Part shown: piece after piece, positions 20,067 to 27,163 of the stretch
Position numbering within the stretch: position 1 is the stretch's first letter
Layout: every line of letters starts with the position of its first letter
NCBI RefSeq assembly: GCF_024623065.1
Contig: NZ_JANJZR010000012.1
Location: 1 to 64,000, forward strand
Direction of reading: 5' to 3'
From: Bacteroides acidifaciens
GTDB lineage: Bacteria; Bacteroidota; Bacteroidia; Bacteroidales; Bacteroidaceae
DNA length: 64,000 nucleotides
Made by a program: the position numbers and the translations under genes
Notes under the pieces: generated by a model
Database searches by the model: none
Seen by the model: only the letters and a program-made list of their open reading frames with translations
What the model was told of the DNA's origin: nothing

Positions 20067-20648
20067 ATGAAACGCATCACTCTTTTTCTTCTTTTTATAG
20101 GATACTACCTTTGTCTTCCGGCAACAAACTATTTTGTAGAGTGATAATCCGAAAGCGCCTGCTGTGATTCCCATGCATGTGGTTCAATACTGCCTGGCAT
20201 ATATGAACAAGAATAAAGGTTTCTATGCAAACCATCACTTGGGTGGAATAGCCTGGTATAATAATACCGGTTATCAGAATCCTTCTAATTTCTGTATGCT
20301 GAACAGGAAGACTGCGTCGGAAGCGGTTGACGTGCCGGGATATGGACATATCATAAAGAACAACTTGTCTCATAAGCCGAGGTCATCGGAGAAACATATC
20401 ATAGATGTAAATCAGGTGGAATGTGAGATTGCCAATAACTCTTTTCTTCCGATAGAAATGACCGTGACAGATGATGATTTTATCAGTTTGGATGCCGGTC
20501 AACTTACTTTGTCGCGTAAAGTGGATGGAAGTCTTCCGGAGATAGATTTTCTGCGGTTAAAGTCGGATAGTAAATTGAGTAATGCCGGACTCGGCTGTTT
20601 CATAGGGAAAGGAAATGAAGATACATTCCCTGCCCTTTCTCCTATAAG
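20067..20648 (+). pseudogene. Remnant of a PL9-type right-handed beta-helix polysaccharide lyase
   Basis: An ATG at 20067 opens a signal peptide and mature start (MKRITLFLLF to LPATNYFVE), then hits TGA at 20142-20144. One base out of frame from that point, an open stretch reads PAVIPMHVVQYCLAYMNKNK, then GFYANHHLGGIAWYNNTGYQ and LPEIDFLRLKSDSKLSNAGL. These are C-terminal phrases of PL9 beta-helix lyases. The central part of a normal protein of about 450-500 residues is missing, so the gene has an internal deletion plus frameshift. After about residue 160 of the open frame the sequence runs into a repeat element. PL9 is recognised by eye; PL1 is less likely. Confidence 0.8.
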
Positions 20649-21339
20649 AAAAAACAAAATCATTTCTCATGTTCTCATAAAGAATGGTATTCGATTGATA
20701 ATTAAGTGTATAGACTATGAGAATAAAAATATTTACATGCATTTCTCATAGTTTATAGCTCTAAAATGCCTTTAAAGAAGGTATTTCTCATGCTTCGTTT
20801 CGCATTTCTCATGCTGCATATTATGCTTGTCTTTGTTTCAAGAGACTAATATGTAGAAGGCAATATAGCCGTAGTTTGTATGTTAGGTCGGTAGATAAGA
20901 TATCTCTTACAACTGATATTATTGTGTTTTCCTGCCTTCATCCGTATTATTCCACTCTAGTGAACAGATCGGTGTACTCGAGTAGATAGACCTGTGCACT
21001 CTAGTGCACGAGTCTGTTCATTGGAGTGCAACGATAGAGATGTCTTATTGAAAATCTATTGATTACAGTAGTATAATCTTTGACTGTCAGCTAGTTATAA
21101 TGAAGGTGAACGGTAGCTTTACTACAGTTCATTAAGCATTGATGCTCAGACTATGAGAATACTATTTTTGATGCATGAGAAATGCCGGTAATAGGATGAG
21201 AAATGCATTATTTTAAGCGCATTTTCTTGATAAAACCATGAGAAATACATGTAAATAATTTTATTCTCATAATGTATGAGGTTAGTAGTCAGATGAATAT
21301 GCTTTCCTATGAGAATATGAGAAATGATTTTGTTTTTTT
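20649..21339. repeat. About 690-bp element with long imperfect terminal inverted repeats built from ATGAGAAAT units
   Basis: The outer 31 bp (20649-20679) match the reverse complement of 21309-21339 at about 30 positions. Inside, 20715-20755 mirrors 21233-21280 (shared core ATTTACATG[C/T]ATTTCTCAT), and 20763-20815 mirrors 21171-21230. The arms are therefore about 170 bp each around a spacer of about 355 bp. The motif ATGAGAAAT or its complement starts at 20739, 20781, 20803, 21175, 21196 and 21238, spaced 42, 22, 21 and 42 bp. No open reading frame of note lies inside. A related single arm occurs at 58019-58182. Confidence 0.8.
20952..21030. repeat. Array of four 22-bp palindromic units (ACTCnAGT type)
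   Basis: Palindrome cores start at 20954 (ACTCTAGT), 20976 (ACTCGAGT), 20998 (ACTCTAGT) and 21020 (ATTGGAGT), exactly 22 bp apart. The third is extended to GTGCACTCTAGTGCAC with 7-bp arms. Outer units are themselves mirror-related through AACAGAT and CTGTTCA. The array lies in the spacer of the ATGAGAAAT inverted-repeat element. Confidence 0.8.
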
Positions 21340-21521
21340 ATTCTAGAATGGAGTTGAAAAATAAAAGTAATCTGCATGATTAAATAATAGAAGAAAGTAA
21401 TATCTATAATGAAAAAATATACTTATACTTGTGGTGTGTCTTGAAAAAGAAGATGCATTTTATTGAATTACTAGAGATAGTGTTTCATTATTATCTGTTG
21501 TGAAGAATCTGGTAAATTTTA

Positions 21522-21621
21522 GCAATCGCAGATAATAAGTGACCTGTCTCCACGTCTATGTTGTATATAATTTTGTTATATATCTCAATGGGCGTGGAGC
21601 TATTACTTATTATTGGATTGC
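21522..21621. repeat. 100-nt long imperfect hairpin, possible structured RNA or palindromic element
   Basis: Nested complementary segments give a long stem: GCAATC (21522-21527) with GATTGC (21616-21621), ATAATAAGTGA with TTACTTATTAT, CTCCACG (21548-21554) with CGTGGAG (21593-21599), and TATATAA (21564-21570) with TTATATA (21576-21582). No T run follows closely, so it is not an ordinary terminator. It could be a small RNA or a palindromic mobile remnant. Confidence 0.6.
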
Positions 21622-21844
21622 AGGCTTACCAGAGCCTTTCACAAAATAATATCGTAATAGTTTCCGCGCCTTTTTTGATATTGCGGGAAACCAATACAAT
21701 ACTAAAATAAATGAATACCCTGATAAGCGACAAGTCGAAAGGAAATATCACTTTATTCAGTTTCATCATAGATAATAACCAGGTATGAGTTATTTGCTAA
21801 AGCGATTTCTTCGTAAGTCATATTGGCCGAATTGATATTTATCG

Positions 21845-21852
21845 TATATTTG
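21845..21852 (+). promoter_or_regulatory. -7 box of the nucleotidyltransferase/HEPN operon
   Basis: TATATTTG fits TAnnTTTG and lies 24 bp before the ATG at 21877. TTGG at 21823-21826 is a weak -33 candidate at 18-bp spacing. Confidence 0.6.
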
Positions 21853-21876
21853 TAGAAGAGTAAAGAAGAAACGAAT

Positions 21877-22200
21877 ATGAAAAGTCATGCAAATAAAGTA
21901 TTAGAATCTATTAAGCAGGCATTAACGGAGCATTTGCCAAAAGGAGGAAAGGCTTTGTTGTTTGGTTCTCAAGCTCGTGGGGATGCACGGATTGATTCTG
22001 ATTGGGATATTTTGATTATTCTTGATAAAGAAAAACTGGAGCCTGAAGATTATGATAAAGTAAGCTTCCCTTTAACTATGTTGGGATGGGATTTGGGAGC
22101 GCGGATTAATCCGATTATGTATACCATGAAAGAATGGACTGCAAGTTGTATTACACCATTTTATAAAAATGTCGAACAAGAGGGAATTAAATTAGTATGA
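21877..22200 (+). CDS. Minimal nucleotidyltransferase (MNT domain), probable antitoxin of a HEPN/MNT pair
   Basis: The 107-residue protein carries the DNA polymerase beta-type signature LLFGSQARGDARIDSDWDIL (about 28-47), with G-S, the SDWD metal-binding pair and a downstream third position. It has no other domain and matches the usual size of MNT proteins. Its stop overlaps the start of the HEPN gene by 4 bp (ATGA), which points to tight co-translation. In characterised HEPN/MNT systems the MNT protein neutralises the HEPN RNase by nucleotidylation or binding. That role is inferred here. Confidence 0.87.
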   Translation: MKSHANKVLESIKQALTEHLPKGGKALLFGSQARGDARIDSDWDILIILDKEKLEPEDYDKVSFPLTMLGWDLGARINPIMYTMKEWTASCITPFYKNVEQEGIKLV

Positions 22201-22598
22201 AATTGACAGATGAAGAACGTAATTCTTTAGTGGTATTACAATTGGAGAAAGCTAAAGTATTTCTAAAACAGGCAGATGAAATGTTTGATATGAAGTATTG
22301 GGATATTGCTTCCAATAGATATTACTATGCCTGTTTTCATGCGGTTCAAGCTTTGTTAATACAAAATGGTTTATCATGTAAAACCCATGATGGGCTGATA
22401 GCTTGCTTTGGCTTGAATTTTATAAAAACAGGTAAAATAAGTGCACGCTTAGGAAGCTTTTTGGCGCGTATGGAACAATTACGACAGAAAGGAGATTATA
22501 ATTGTATTTATTCAATATCAGAGGATGAAATCAGTACGATAAAAGCCCCGGCAAGAGAACTTATTGAGACTATTGAAGTTCTGCTTGCCGAATCATAA
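22197..22598 (+). CDS. HEPN-domain protein (UPF0332-like), probable toxin partner of the MNT protein
   Basis: The 133-residue helical protein has the HEPN core SNRYYYACFHAVQALL (about 39-54). Arg followed by six residues and His fits the R-x4-6-H catalytic motif of HEPN ribonucleases. The second half has SARLGSFLARMEQLRQKGDY and a negatively charged C-terminal helix. It overlaps the MNT gene by 4 bp. Some UPF0332-type HEPN proteins act with MNT partners without proven toxicity, so a toxin-antitoxin role is likely but not certain. Confidence 0.85.
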   Translation: MKLTDEERNSLVVLQLEKAKVFLKQADEMFDMKYWDIASNRYYYACFHAVQALLIQNGLSCKTHDGLIACFGLNFIKTGKISARLGSFLARMEQLRQKGDYNCIYSISEDEISTIKAPARELIETIEVLLAES

Positions 22599-22621
22599 CT
22601 ATTCTTGTAAAGCTATTTGTA

Positions 22622-23272
22622 TTAAAGAATCAATCCTTTTATCTCTTCGGCTATATCCACTATATATGCCGGACTAAACTCTTCCAATTCTGCCTGTGGA
22701 CGGAAGCCCCATGTTACCCCACAAGCTATCACGCCTGCATTGACTGCCGTTTGCATATCGACTCCCGAATCACCGACATAGAGTACATCCTCTTTTTCTA
22801 CATTGGCCAATTTCAGAATGTCAAAAACTACTGTCGGGTCAGGCTTTACGTTCACCCCTTCCCGTTGACCGAAAACGGCAGTGAAACGGATTTCGGGGAA
22901 ATAATGGGCAACCAGTTTCTCGGTAGCCGCTTGATACTTGTTGGAAGCTACGGCAAGTTGGATACCTGCGGATTGTAAATAGGATAAAAGTTCTGAGATA
23001 CCCGGATAAGGGCGGCTGTTATCTGCATTGTGGATGTCGTAGTAAGGAACGAACTCTTTTCTAACTCGGAGTACATTCTCTTCTGTCTTTTCTCCTTCGG
23101 GCAATGCACGTTCAAAGAGTTTGTTGATACCATTTCCTACCATGAAGTGATACTTTTCCACATCATGTGTGGGGTATCCTAATTTATTTAAAGCATAATT
23201 AGTGCTATGGGCAAGGTCTGCAATAGTATTTAGTAATGTACCGTCCAAATCGAATATTGCTAGTTTTTTCAT
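22622..23272 (-). CDS. HAD-superfamily phosphatase, phosphoglycolate phosphatase-like
   Basis: The 216-residue soluble protein has all HAD motifs: FDLDGTLLNT (nucleophile Asp and acid/base Asp, about 7-16), the motif II region VASNK near 110, Lys in GVNVKPDPTVV, and VLYVGDSGVDMQTA (motif IV). The helical cap between motifs I and II fits the Gph/PGP subclass. The likely reaction is removal of phosphate from 2-phosphoglycolate or a similar small metabolite. It converges on the HEPN gene with a 23-bp gap. A -7 box TACCTTTG lies upstream. Confidence 0.85.
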   Translation of the reverse strand: MKKLAIFDLDGTLLNTIADLAHSTNYALNKLGYPTHDVEKYHFMVGNGINKLFERALPEGEKTEENVLRVRKEFVPYYDIHNADNSRPYPGISELLSYLQSAGIQLAVASNKYQAATEKLVAHYFPEIRFTAVFGQREGVNVKPDPTVVFDILKLANVEKEDVLYVGDSGVDMQTAVNAGVIACGVTWGFRPQAELEEFSPAYIVDIAEEIKGLIL

Positions 23273-23319
23273 TAAGGCTTATGTTTATAGTTAATTCTAT
23301 ATTTAAATTTCTTATTCTG

Positions 23320-23327
23320 CAAAGGTA
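23320..23327 (-). promoter_or_regulatory. -7 box of the HAD phosphatase gene
   Basis: CAAAGGTA reads TACCTTTG on the minus strand and fits TAnnTTTG. It lies 48 bp upstream of the ATG at 23272. No good -33 TTTG is seen at the expected spacing. Confidence 0.6.
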
Positions 23328-23403
23328 TACTAAAAAAATGAGATTGGGAAAAATGAGGCAATAGTTTAGAGAATATCGAATGAACAACAGAGCCGGAAAT
23401 ATA

Positions 23404-23434
23404 TTTGTTATTCTACAAGATTGGCTTAACTTTG
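23404..23434 (+). promoter_or_regulatory. Full -33/-7 promoter upstream of the small pseudogene
   Basis: TTTG at 23404-23407 and TAACTTTG at 23427-23434 are separated by 19 bp, the Bacteroides housekeeping promoter spacing. It is the clearest two-box promoter noted in the window, although the gene behind it is broken. Confidence 0.7.
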
Positions 23435-23464
23435 TAATGTTTTACAAGCTAAAATAGTCTGATT

Positions 23465-23799
23465 ATGGGAATGGAAGATGTGTTAAGGATAGACAAGATT
23501 CTGGATTTCTGTGATGTGCCTCTACACGTAGACTTGAATCTTTTTTAGCAGGTAAAGCCGATTTGCGTTTACTCTATCTACAGCCTGAAAATGAACATGA
23601 ATATTACGATGTTGTGTTTCAATCGGGTGAATACCAGAAAACGTTATTAAAGGAAAGTGCATTGTTGGAAGATAAATTGCCGGCTGAAGGATATGTTTTA
23701 TCTGGAGAGAAGCGCGAGAATGTGGTTATTAATTTGCCAATGAAAGACCGTAGTCTGCTTGCAGAGCTTGTTCGCAAATTTGGTTGGGCTTGCATGTAA
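23465..23799 (+). pseudogene. Small hypothetical gene with internal deletion and frameshift
   Basis: Frame one from the ATG at 23465 reads MGMEDVLRIDKILDFCDVP and then leaves the family pattern. From 23527, two bases out of frame, the sequence reads RRLESFLAGKADLRLLYLQP and continues to a stop at 23799 (LVRKFGWACM). From memory, a family of about 170-residue Bacteroides proteins has these two parts joined by some 35 residues. The simplest reading is loss of roughly 100 bp around 23520-23527. The family has no function that I know. The original promoter is intact. Confidence 0.65.
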
Positions 23800-23813
23800 G
23801 TTGAAAGAAAATA

Positions 23814-23861
23814 AAAAAGATTGTCCCGCTACTGCTTGAAAGTAGCGGGACAATCTTTTTT
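23814..23861. terminator. Strong bidirectional terminator
   Basis: TTGTCCCGCTAC (23821-23832) pairs perfectly with GTAGCGGGACAA (23842-23853). A-rich sequence precedes the stem and TCTTTTTTAT follows it, so it works for the plus-strand pseudogene and the minus-strand GH43 gene alike. Confidence 0.93.
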
Positions 23862-23880
23862 ATCCTTATATGTATTTTGG

Positions 23881-25557
23881 CTATTTCTTCGTAATACGGA
23901 ACCAATCCACGTCTGCCCAACCGCCATCATTCGTTTTTATAGCAGGGCGCGTGCAGAACATGCCGATTTTAGCGCCAATCCATTGTCCTTCTCTTGCCTG
24001 GAAAGGATTGCCTAGTGGATGATACTTCTTTCCATCGAGGCTGTAGCTGAAGTTGCACATCACAATGAGGTCATGTCCGCCTTCGCTACCTTTGATTTTC
24101 TTGCCATCACAACTGAAACGAACTTTCAGGTAAACCGTATTTTGAGAAAGAGCAACAGAAGCATTTGCCTGTTCCGGTTTTCCTTTATCCGCTCTTTTAC
24201 ATTCAACTTGAGATAGTACTAATCCTTTATCTGTATTCTCCAAAATGATTCCGGCATAATCCCTGCCCATAACAACCAGTCCGGTGCGTTCACCTTTATA
24301 CTTTTCAATGGGTTGGAACGTAAGTTTCATTGTTGCGGTGAAATTGTCGGAAGGAGTTTTCTGCAAGAGCAGGTTGGCAACATCCCACAGGTTCTTGTAA
24401 TCTTCTACGACCGGATAAGAATACAGTCTGACATAACTCTTGTCTCCTGCATAATACGCCCATTTTTCATTGATGTTGGCGTGCCATTGCCACTGTGGGG
24501 ACAGCGTGTAGCCGTCAAATTCGTCACTTTCCTGCGGAGTGCAGATAGGATATGTCTGACCTACATTCGGCTTTTTGTAAGTCAATACAGGTTCGCCGCA
24601 GCCATCACCGTCTTTGTCAATACCGATAACAGGCCAGTCGTTTACCCATTTCATCGGTTGCAAGTGCATGATACGTCCGTAAGCGCCTACATCTTGAAAG
24701 TGAAGAAACCAGTCTTCGCCCGTAGGAGTGTCTACCCATGCTCCCTGATGGGGACCGTTGACGGGAGAGTTGCCTTGTGCGAGTACAGTTTTCCATTCGT
24801 AAGGGCCGTAAATGTTCTTGGAACGCAGTACGACCTGCCAGCCTGTCGGTACGCCACCTGCCGGATGGAAAATATAGTAATAGTCATTTCTCTTGTACAT
24901 TTTGGGGCCTTCGCAAGTTTGATGTGCTTCATGACCGTCGAAGATAATACGAGAAGGAGTAATCGCTGCATTTGCCTCTGCATTCAGTTCGCAGATAGCG
25001 ATTACACTTTTCAGTCCGGCACGGCTTCCTGCGTATGCATGTACCATATATACTTTTCCGTCTTCATCCCAAAACGGGCAGGTGTCGATGATTCCTTTGC
25101 CGGGTTTAACCAAAACGGGGGCACTCCACGGGCCTTTCGGGTCTTTGGCTTTCGCCATGAAAGCTCCCTGGTCGGGGTCGCCCCAAAAGATATAGAATTC
25201 ACCGTCGTGATGGCGGATGGCGGGAGCCCATACACGGTTACCGTGTTCCGGACGTTCCGGAGTTTCGATAGGAGTGAGGGCGTCGGGCACTGCCGCACCG
25301 ACAATCGTCCAGTTCACTAAATCTTTGGAATGTAGTATCTGTAATCCCGGCAAGCAGTTAAAACTGGATGAAGTCATATAAAAATCATCACCCACGCGGC
25401 AAGCGTCGGGGTCGGAGTAGTCGGCATAGAGAACCGGATTTTTGTATTTGCCGTTTCCGAGGTCGGAAACCCATACTTCGGATACATAGTTTTTCTGTGC
25501 CAATGCCGGGAAGGCAGTCAGCAGACAGAGAACTAAAGTCTGTGTCAATCGTTTCAT
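23881..25557 (-). CDS. Secreted GH43 glycosidase (beta-xylosidase/alpha-L-arabinofuranosidase type) with C-terminal beta-sandwich
   Basis: The 558-residue enzyme has a signal peptide ending at PALAQ. The five-bladed propeller carries the three GH43 acids: base Asp in DYSDPDAC (about 49), pKa modulator Asp in GIIDTCPFWDEDGKVYM, and acid Glu in HQTCEGPKMYKRNDYY. The last 190 residues (from QESDEFDGYTLSPQWQWHAN) form the beta-xylosidase C-terminal concanavalin A-like domain. It probably removes arabinose, xylose or galactose side chains from pectin. A -7 box (25614-25621) and terminators on both sides make it a single-gene unit. Subfamily is not assigned. Confidence 0.92.
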   Translation of the reverse strand: MKRLTQTLVLCLLTAFPALAQKNYVSEVWVSDLGNGKYKNPVLYADYSDPDACRVGDDFYMTSSSFNCLPGLQILHSKDLVNWTIVGAAVPDALTPIETPERPEHGNRVWAPAIRHHDGEFYIFWGDPDQGAFMAKAKDPKGPWSAPVLVKPGKGIIDTCPFWDEDGKVYMVHAYAGSRAGLKSVIAICELNAEANAAITPSRIIFDGHEAHQTCEGPKMYKRNDYYYIFHPAGGVPTGWQVVLRSKNIYGPYEWKTVLAQGNSPVNGPHQGAWVDTPTGEDWFLHFQDVGAYGRIMHLQPMKWVNDWPVIGIDKDGDGCGEPVLTYKKPNVGQTYPICTPQESDEFDGYTLSPQWQWHANINEKWAYYAGDKSYVRLYSYPVVEDYKNLWDVANLLLQKTPSDNFTATMKLTFQPIEKYKGERTGLVVMGRDYAGIILENTDKGLVLSQVECKRADKGKPEQANASVALSQNTVYLKVRFSCDGKKIKGSEGGHDLIVMCNFSYSLDGKKYHPLGNPFQAREGQWIGAKIGMFCTRPAIKTNDGGWADVDWFRITKK

Positions 25558-25613
25558 GATGTAGGTCGATTAATAGTTTTATATAAATGATTCGTTGGCT
25601 TGTCTTACGATGG

Positions 25614-25621
25614 CAAAGGTA
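25614..25621 (-). promoter_or_regulatory. -7 box of the GH43 gene
   Basis: CAAAGGTA reads TACCTTTG on the minus strand, 57 bp upstream of the GH43 start. It directly abuts the terminator of the preceding DUF4861 gene. Confidence 0.65.
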
Positions 25622-25663
25622 GAAAAAAAGACTCTGCACAAGGAGTAATAATTGTGCAGAGTC
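25622..25663 (-). terminator. Intrinsic terminator of the DUF4861 gene
   Basis: GACTCTGCACAA (25630-25641) pairs perfectly with TTGTGCAGAGTC (25652-25663). On the minus strand the stem is followed by CTTTTTTTCT. It ends the DUF4861 transcript about 100 bp past its stop. Confidence 0.92.
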
Positions 25664-25759
25664 GTATAAAAATTGGTAGAAACCTCGTAATTTTTGTTTA
25701 GTTGTATTTGTATTCTACCTTATTTAGTGGGATGTGGTTCTTTTAGTATGTGGTTCTCA

Positions 25760-27001
25760 TTACTTGGTGGTGTGGCTGTCCTTCACCTTTACTGTCACAG
25801 GATGAGCCAGTTCCTCTTTCCATTCGCGGAGATAGGCGAACCATGCTTCCGGTGTCTTATATCCGAAGGTTTCCTTCATGGAAGTGAAAATCGTATGATA
25901 TTGGAAGTAATTGTTTCCCGGAGCGCTGATTGTATAGAGGAAGTTTGCCTTGTCTTTCTCCTCAGATTTCACATAACGCTGCGGGATACAAGTTCCCAAC
26001 CCTACGGTTTCTTTTGCGTACTTCACCGTGTCGTTTACAGGCCAGTCCGTACCCCAGCTTCCTACTAAGCCTTTATGGTCGGAGAATGATCTGGAAGCAC
26101 CTACAATATTCTGTACCCCTGTGCAGAAAGTCTCTTTATCGAGCGGATCGTCGAAGAATGTTTCGATGTGAAGATCACGATGTCCGGCATAGAGCGTGTA
26201 GCGTGTCATCATATCGAGTTCTGCACCCTGATACTGCCATCCGGTTACTTCAATTTCAGCAATCGCACGCACCGGCCCGTAAGAGATGATACGTTCCGTA
26301 CGGGTTTCTACCGGGGTGATATGGGTTGCTTTCTGTCCATCCCAACCTTTCAATGCACCCGGGCCGCAACTGTCGAACACACGAAGCACATCGTCACCGA
26401 ATCCTTTGGCCAACTGTGCATCCGTAGGATAGAACTGCGATTCTTTGATTTCCAGCCCTTTGTTGAATTTACCGTAAATATCAGGTGTCTGTTTCTCATT
26501 GAAGTAGAGACGATAACCTACCAGTTCCGATTCCAAAACCGGACCGTGAGGACGTACCATGCTATATATATTACTTGTTCCGGGAACGGTAATCGCTTGT
26601 ACACGTTGATGTTTTCCTTTCCGGAAATCTGCTATAAACATATCAGCATATACCCGTTTAGGATAAGTCTTTGTACTCTTTTCCGAAGAAAGCGTCACTT
26701 GGAAAGTCTTTTTGCCATGGGCGGGAAGATTGGTTACAAAGGCAAGTTCATCCATCTTTCTGTCCCTGTTCAAATCATCAAGTTGAGAAGGAATTTCATT
26801 CGTCCCTTCCATGACAACGGCAGACTTGATTTTGAAACCTGCGTGCAGTTCGTGCAGATTGACGACAACCGGAGCGTCCGTTTTTGCCTGGTTCCAATTG
26901 TTATGTATCTCGACCGTAATGGTCTTTTCCTGCTTCTGAGCCCAGGCTGGCAGGCTGAAACTTCCTAAAAGGAAAGCAATTATAAAAAAATTCTTTTTCA
27001 T
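25760..27001 (-). CDS. DUF4861 family secreted protein
   Basis: The 413-residue product has a signal peptide (MKKNFFIIAFLLGSFSLPAW, cleavage after AWAQ). The body is beta-rich with family phrases TITVEIHNNWNQAKTDAPVV, KRVYADMFIADFRKGKHQ, YGPVRAIAEIEVTGW and LDMMTRYTLYAGHRDLHIET. I recognise it as DUF4861, a family common in pectin-related loci of Bacteroidetes. Its fold resembles galactose-mutarotase-like supersandwiches; whether it is an enzyme or a sugar-binding protein is not known to me. It lies between GH28 and GH43 genes and has its own -7 box and terminator. Confidence 0.82.
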   Translation of the reverse strand: MKKNFFIIAFLLGSFSLPAWAQKQEKTITVEIHNNWNQAKTDAPVVVNLHELHAGFKIKSAVVMEGTNEIPSQLDDLNRDRKMDELAFVTNLPAHGKKTFQVTLSSEKSTKTYPKRVYADMFIADFRKGKHQRVQAITVPGTSNIYSMVRPHGPVLESELVGYRLYFNEKQTPDIYGKFNKGLEIKESQFYPTDAQLAKGFGDDVLRVFDSCGPGALKGWDGQKATHITPVETRTERIISYGPVRAIAEIEVTGWQYQGAELDMMTRYTLYAGHRDLHIETFFDDPLDKETFCTGVQNIVGASRSFSDHKGLVGSWGTDWPVNDTVKYAKETVGLGTCIPQRYVKSEEKDKANFLYTISAPGNNYFQYHTIFTSMKETFGYKTPEAWFAYLREWKEELAHPVTVKVKDSHTTK

Positions 27002-27039
27002 GATTCTAAGGCTGATATTATACGTCGTATTTCTCTCTG

Positions 27040-27047
27040 CAAAAGTA
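27040..27047 (-). promoter_or_regulatory. -7 box of the DUF4861 gene
   Basis: CAAAAGTA reads TACTTTTG on the minus strand and fits TAnnTTTG. It lies 39 bp upstream of the ATG at 27001 and immediately after the GH28 terminator. Confidence 0.65.
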
Positions 27048-27050
27048 ACT

Positions 27051-27096
27051 GAAAAAAAAGCAGACCGTCTATCTTTTGAAGATAAAATAGTCTGCT
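27051..27096 (-). terminator. Intrinsic terminator of the GH28 gene
   Basis: AGCAGAC (27059-27065) pairs with GTCTGCT at the far end (27090-27096), with inner TATCTT/AAGATA pairing. On the minus strand it is followed by CTTTTTTTTC. It separates GH28 transcription from DUF4861. Confidence 0.82.
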
Positions 27097-27163
27097 ATTT
27101 GAGCTTTTTACTCTATATAATGATATTGTGGTTTTCTTTTTCTTGCGTTTCTTGCGGTGAATT

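Larger units (their letters stand above)
20752..21876. other. 1.1-kb non-coding stretch between the PL9 remnant and the nucleotidyltransferase gene
   Basis: No credible coding frame is seen on either strand. From left to right it contains most of the ATGAGAAAT inverted-repeat element, the four-unit 22-bp palindrome array, a 100-nt hairpin at 21522-21621, and the promoter of the downstream gene pair. About 180 bp before the hairpin (21340-21521) and 220 bp after it (21622-21844) show nothing recognisable. Confidence 0.75.

Noticed and set aside
20164..20751. Intact 195-residue gene starting at a GTG
   Set aside because: Its sequence is the C-terminal part of a PL9-type beta-helix; the matching signal peptide lies upstream in another frame, so it is a pseudogene fragment.
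24313..25320. 335-residue open frame on the plus strand
   Set aside because: It is fully antisense to the GH43 gene, whose catalytic motifs are intact; the translation has no recognisable family.
26168..26968. 266-residue open frame on the plus strand
   Set aside because: Antisense to the DUF4861 gene and without a start context or family pattern.
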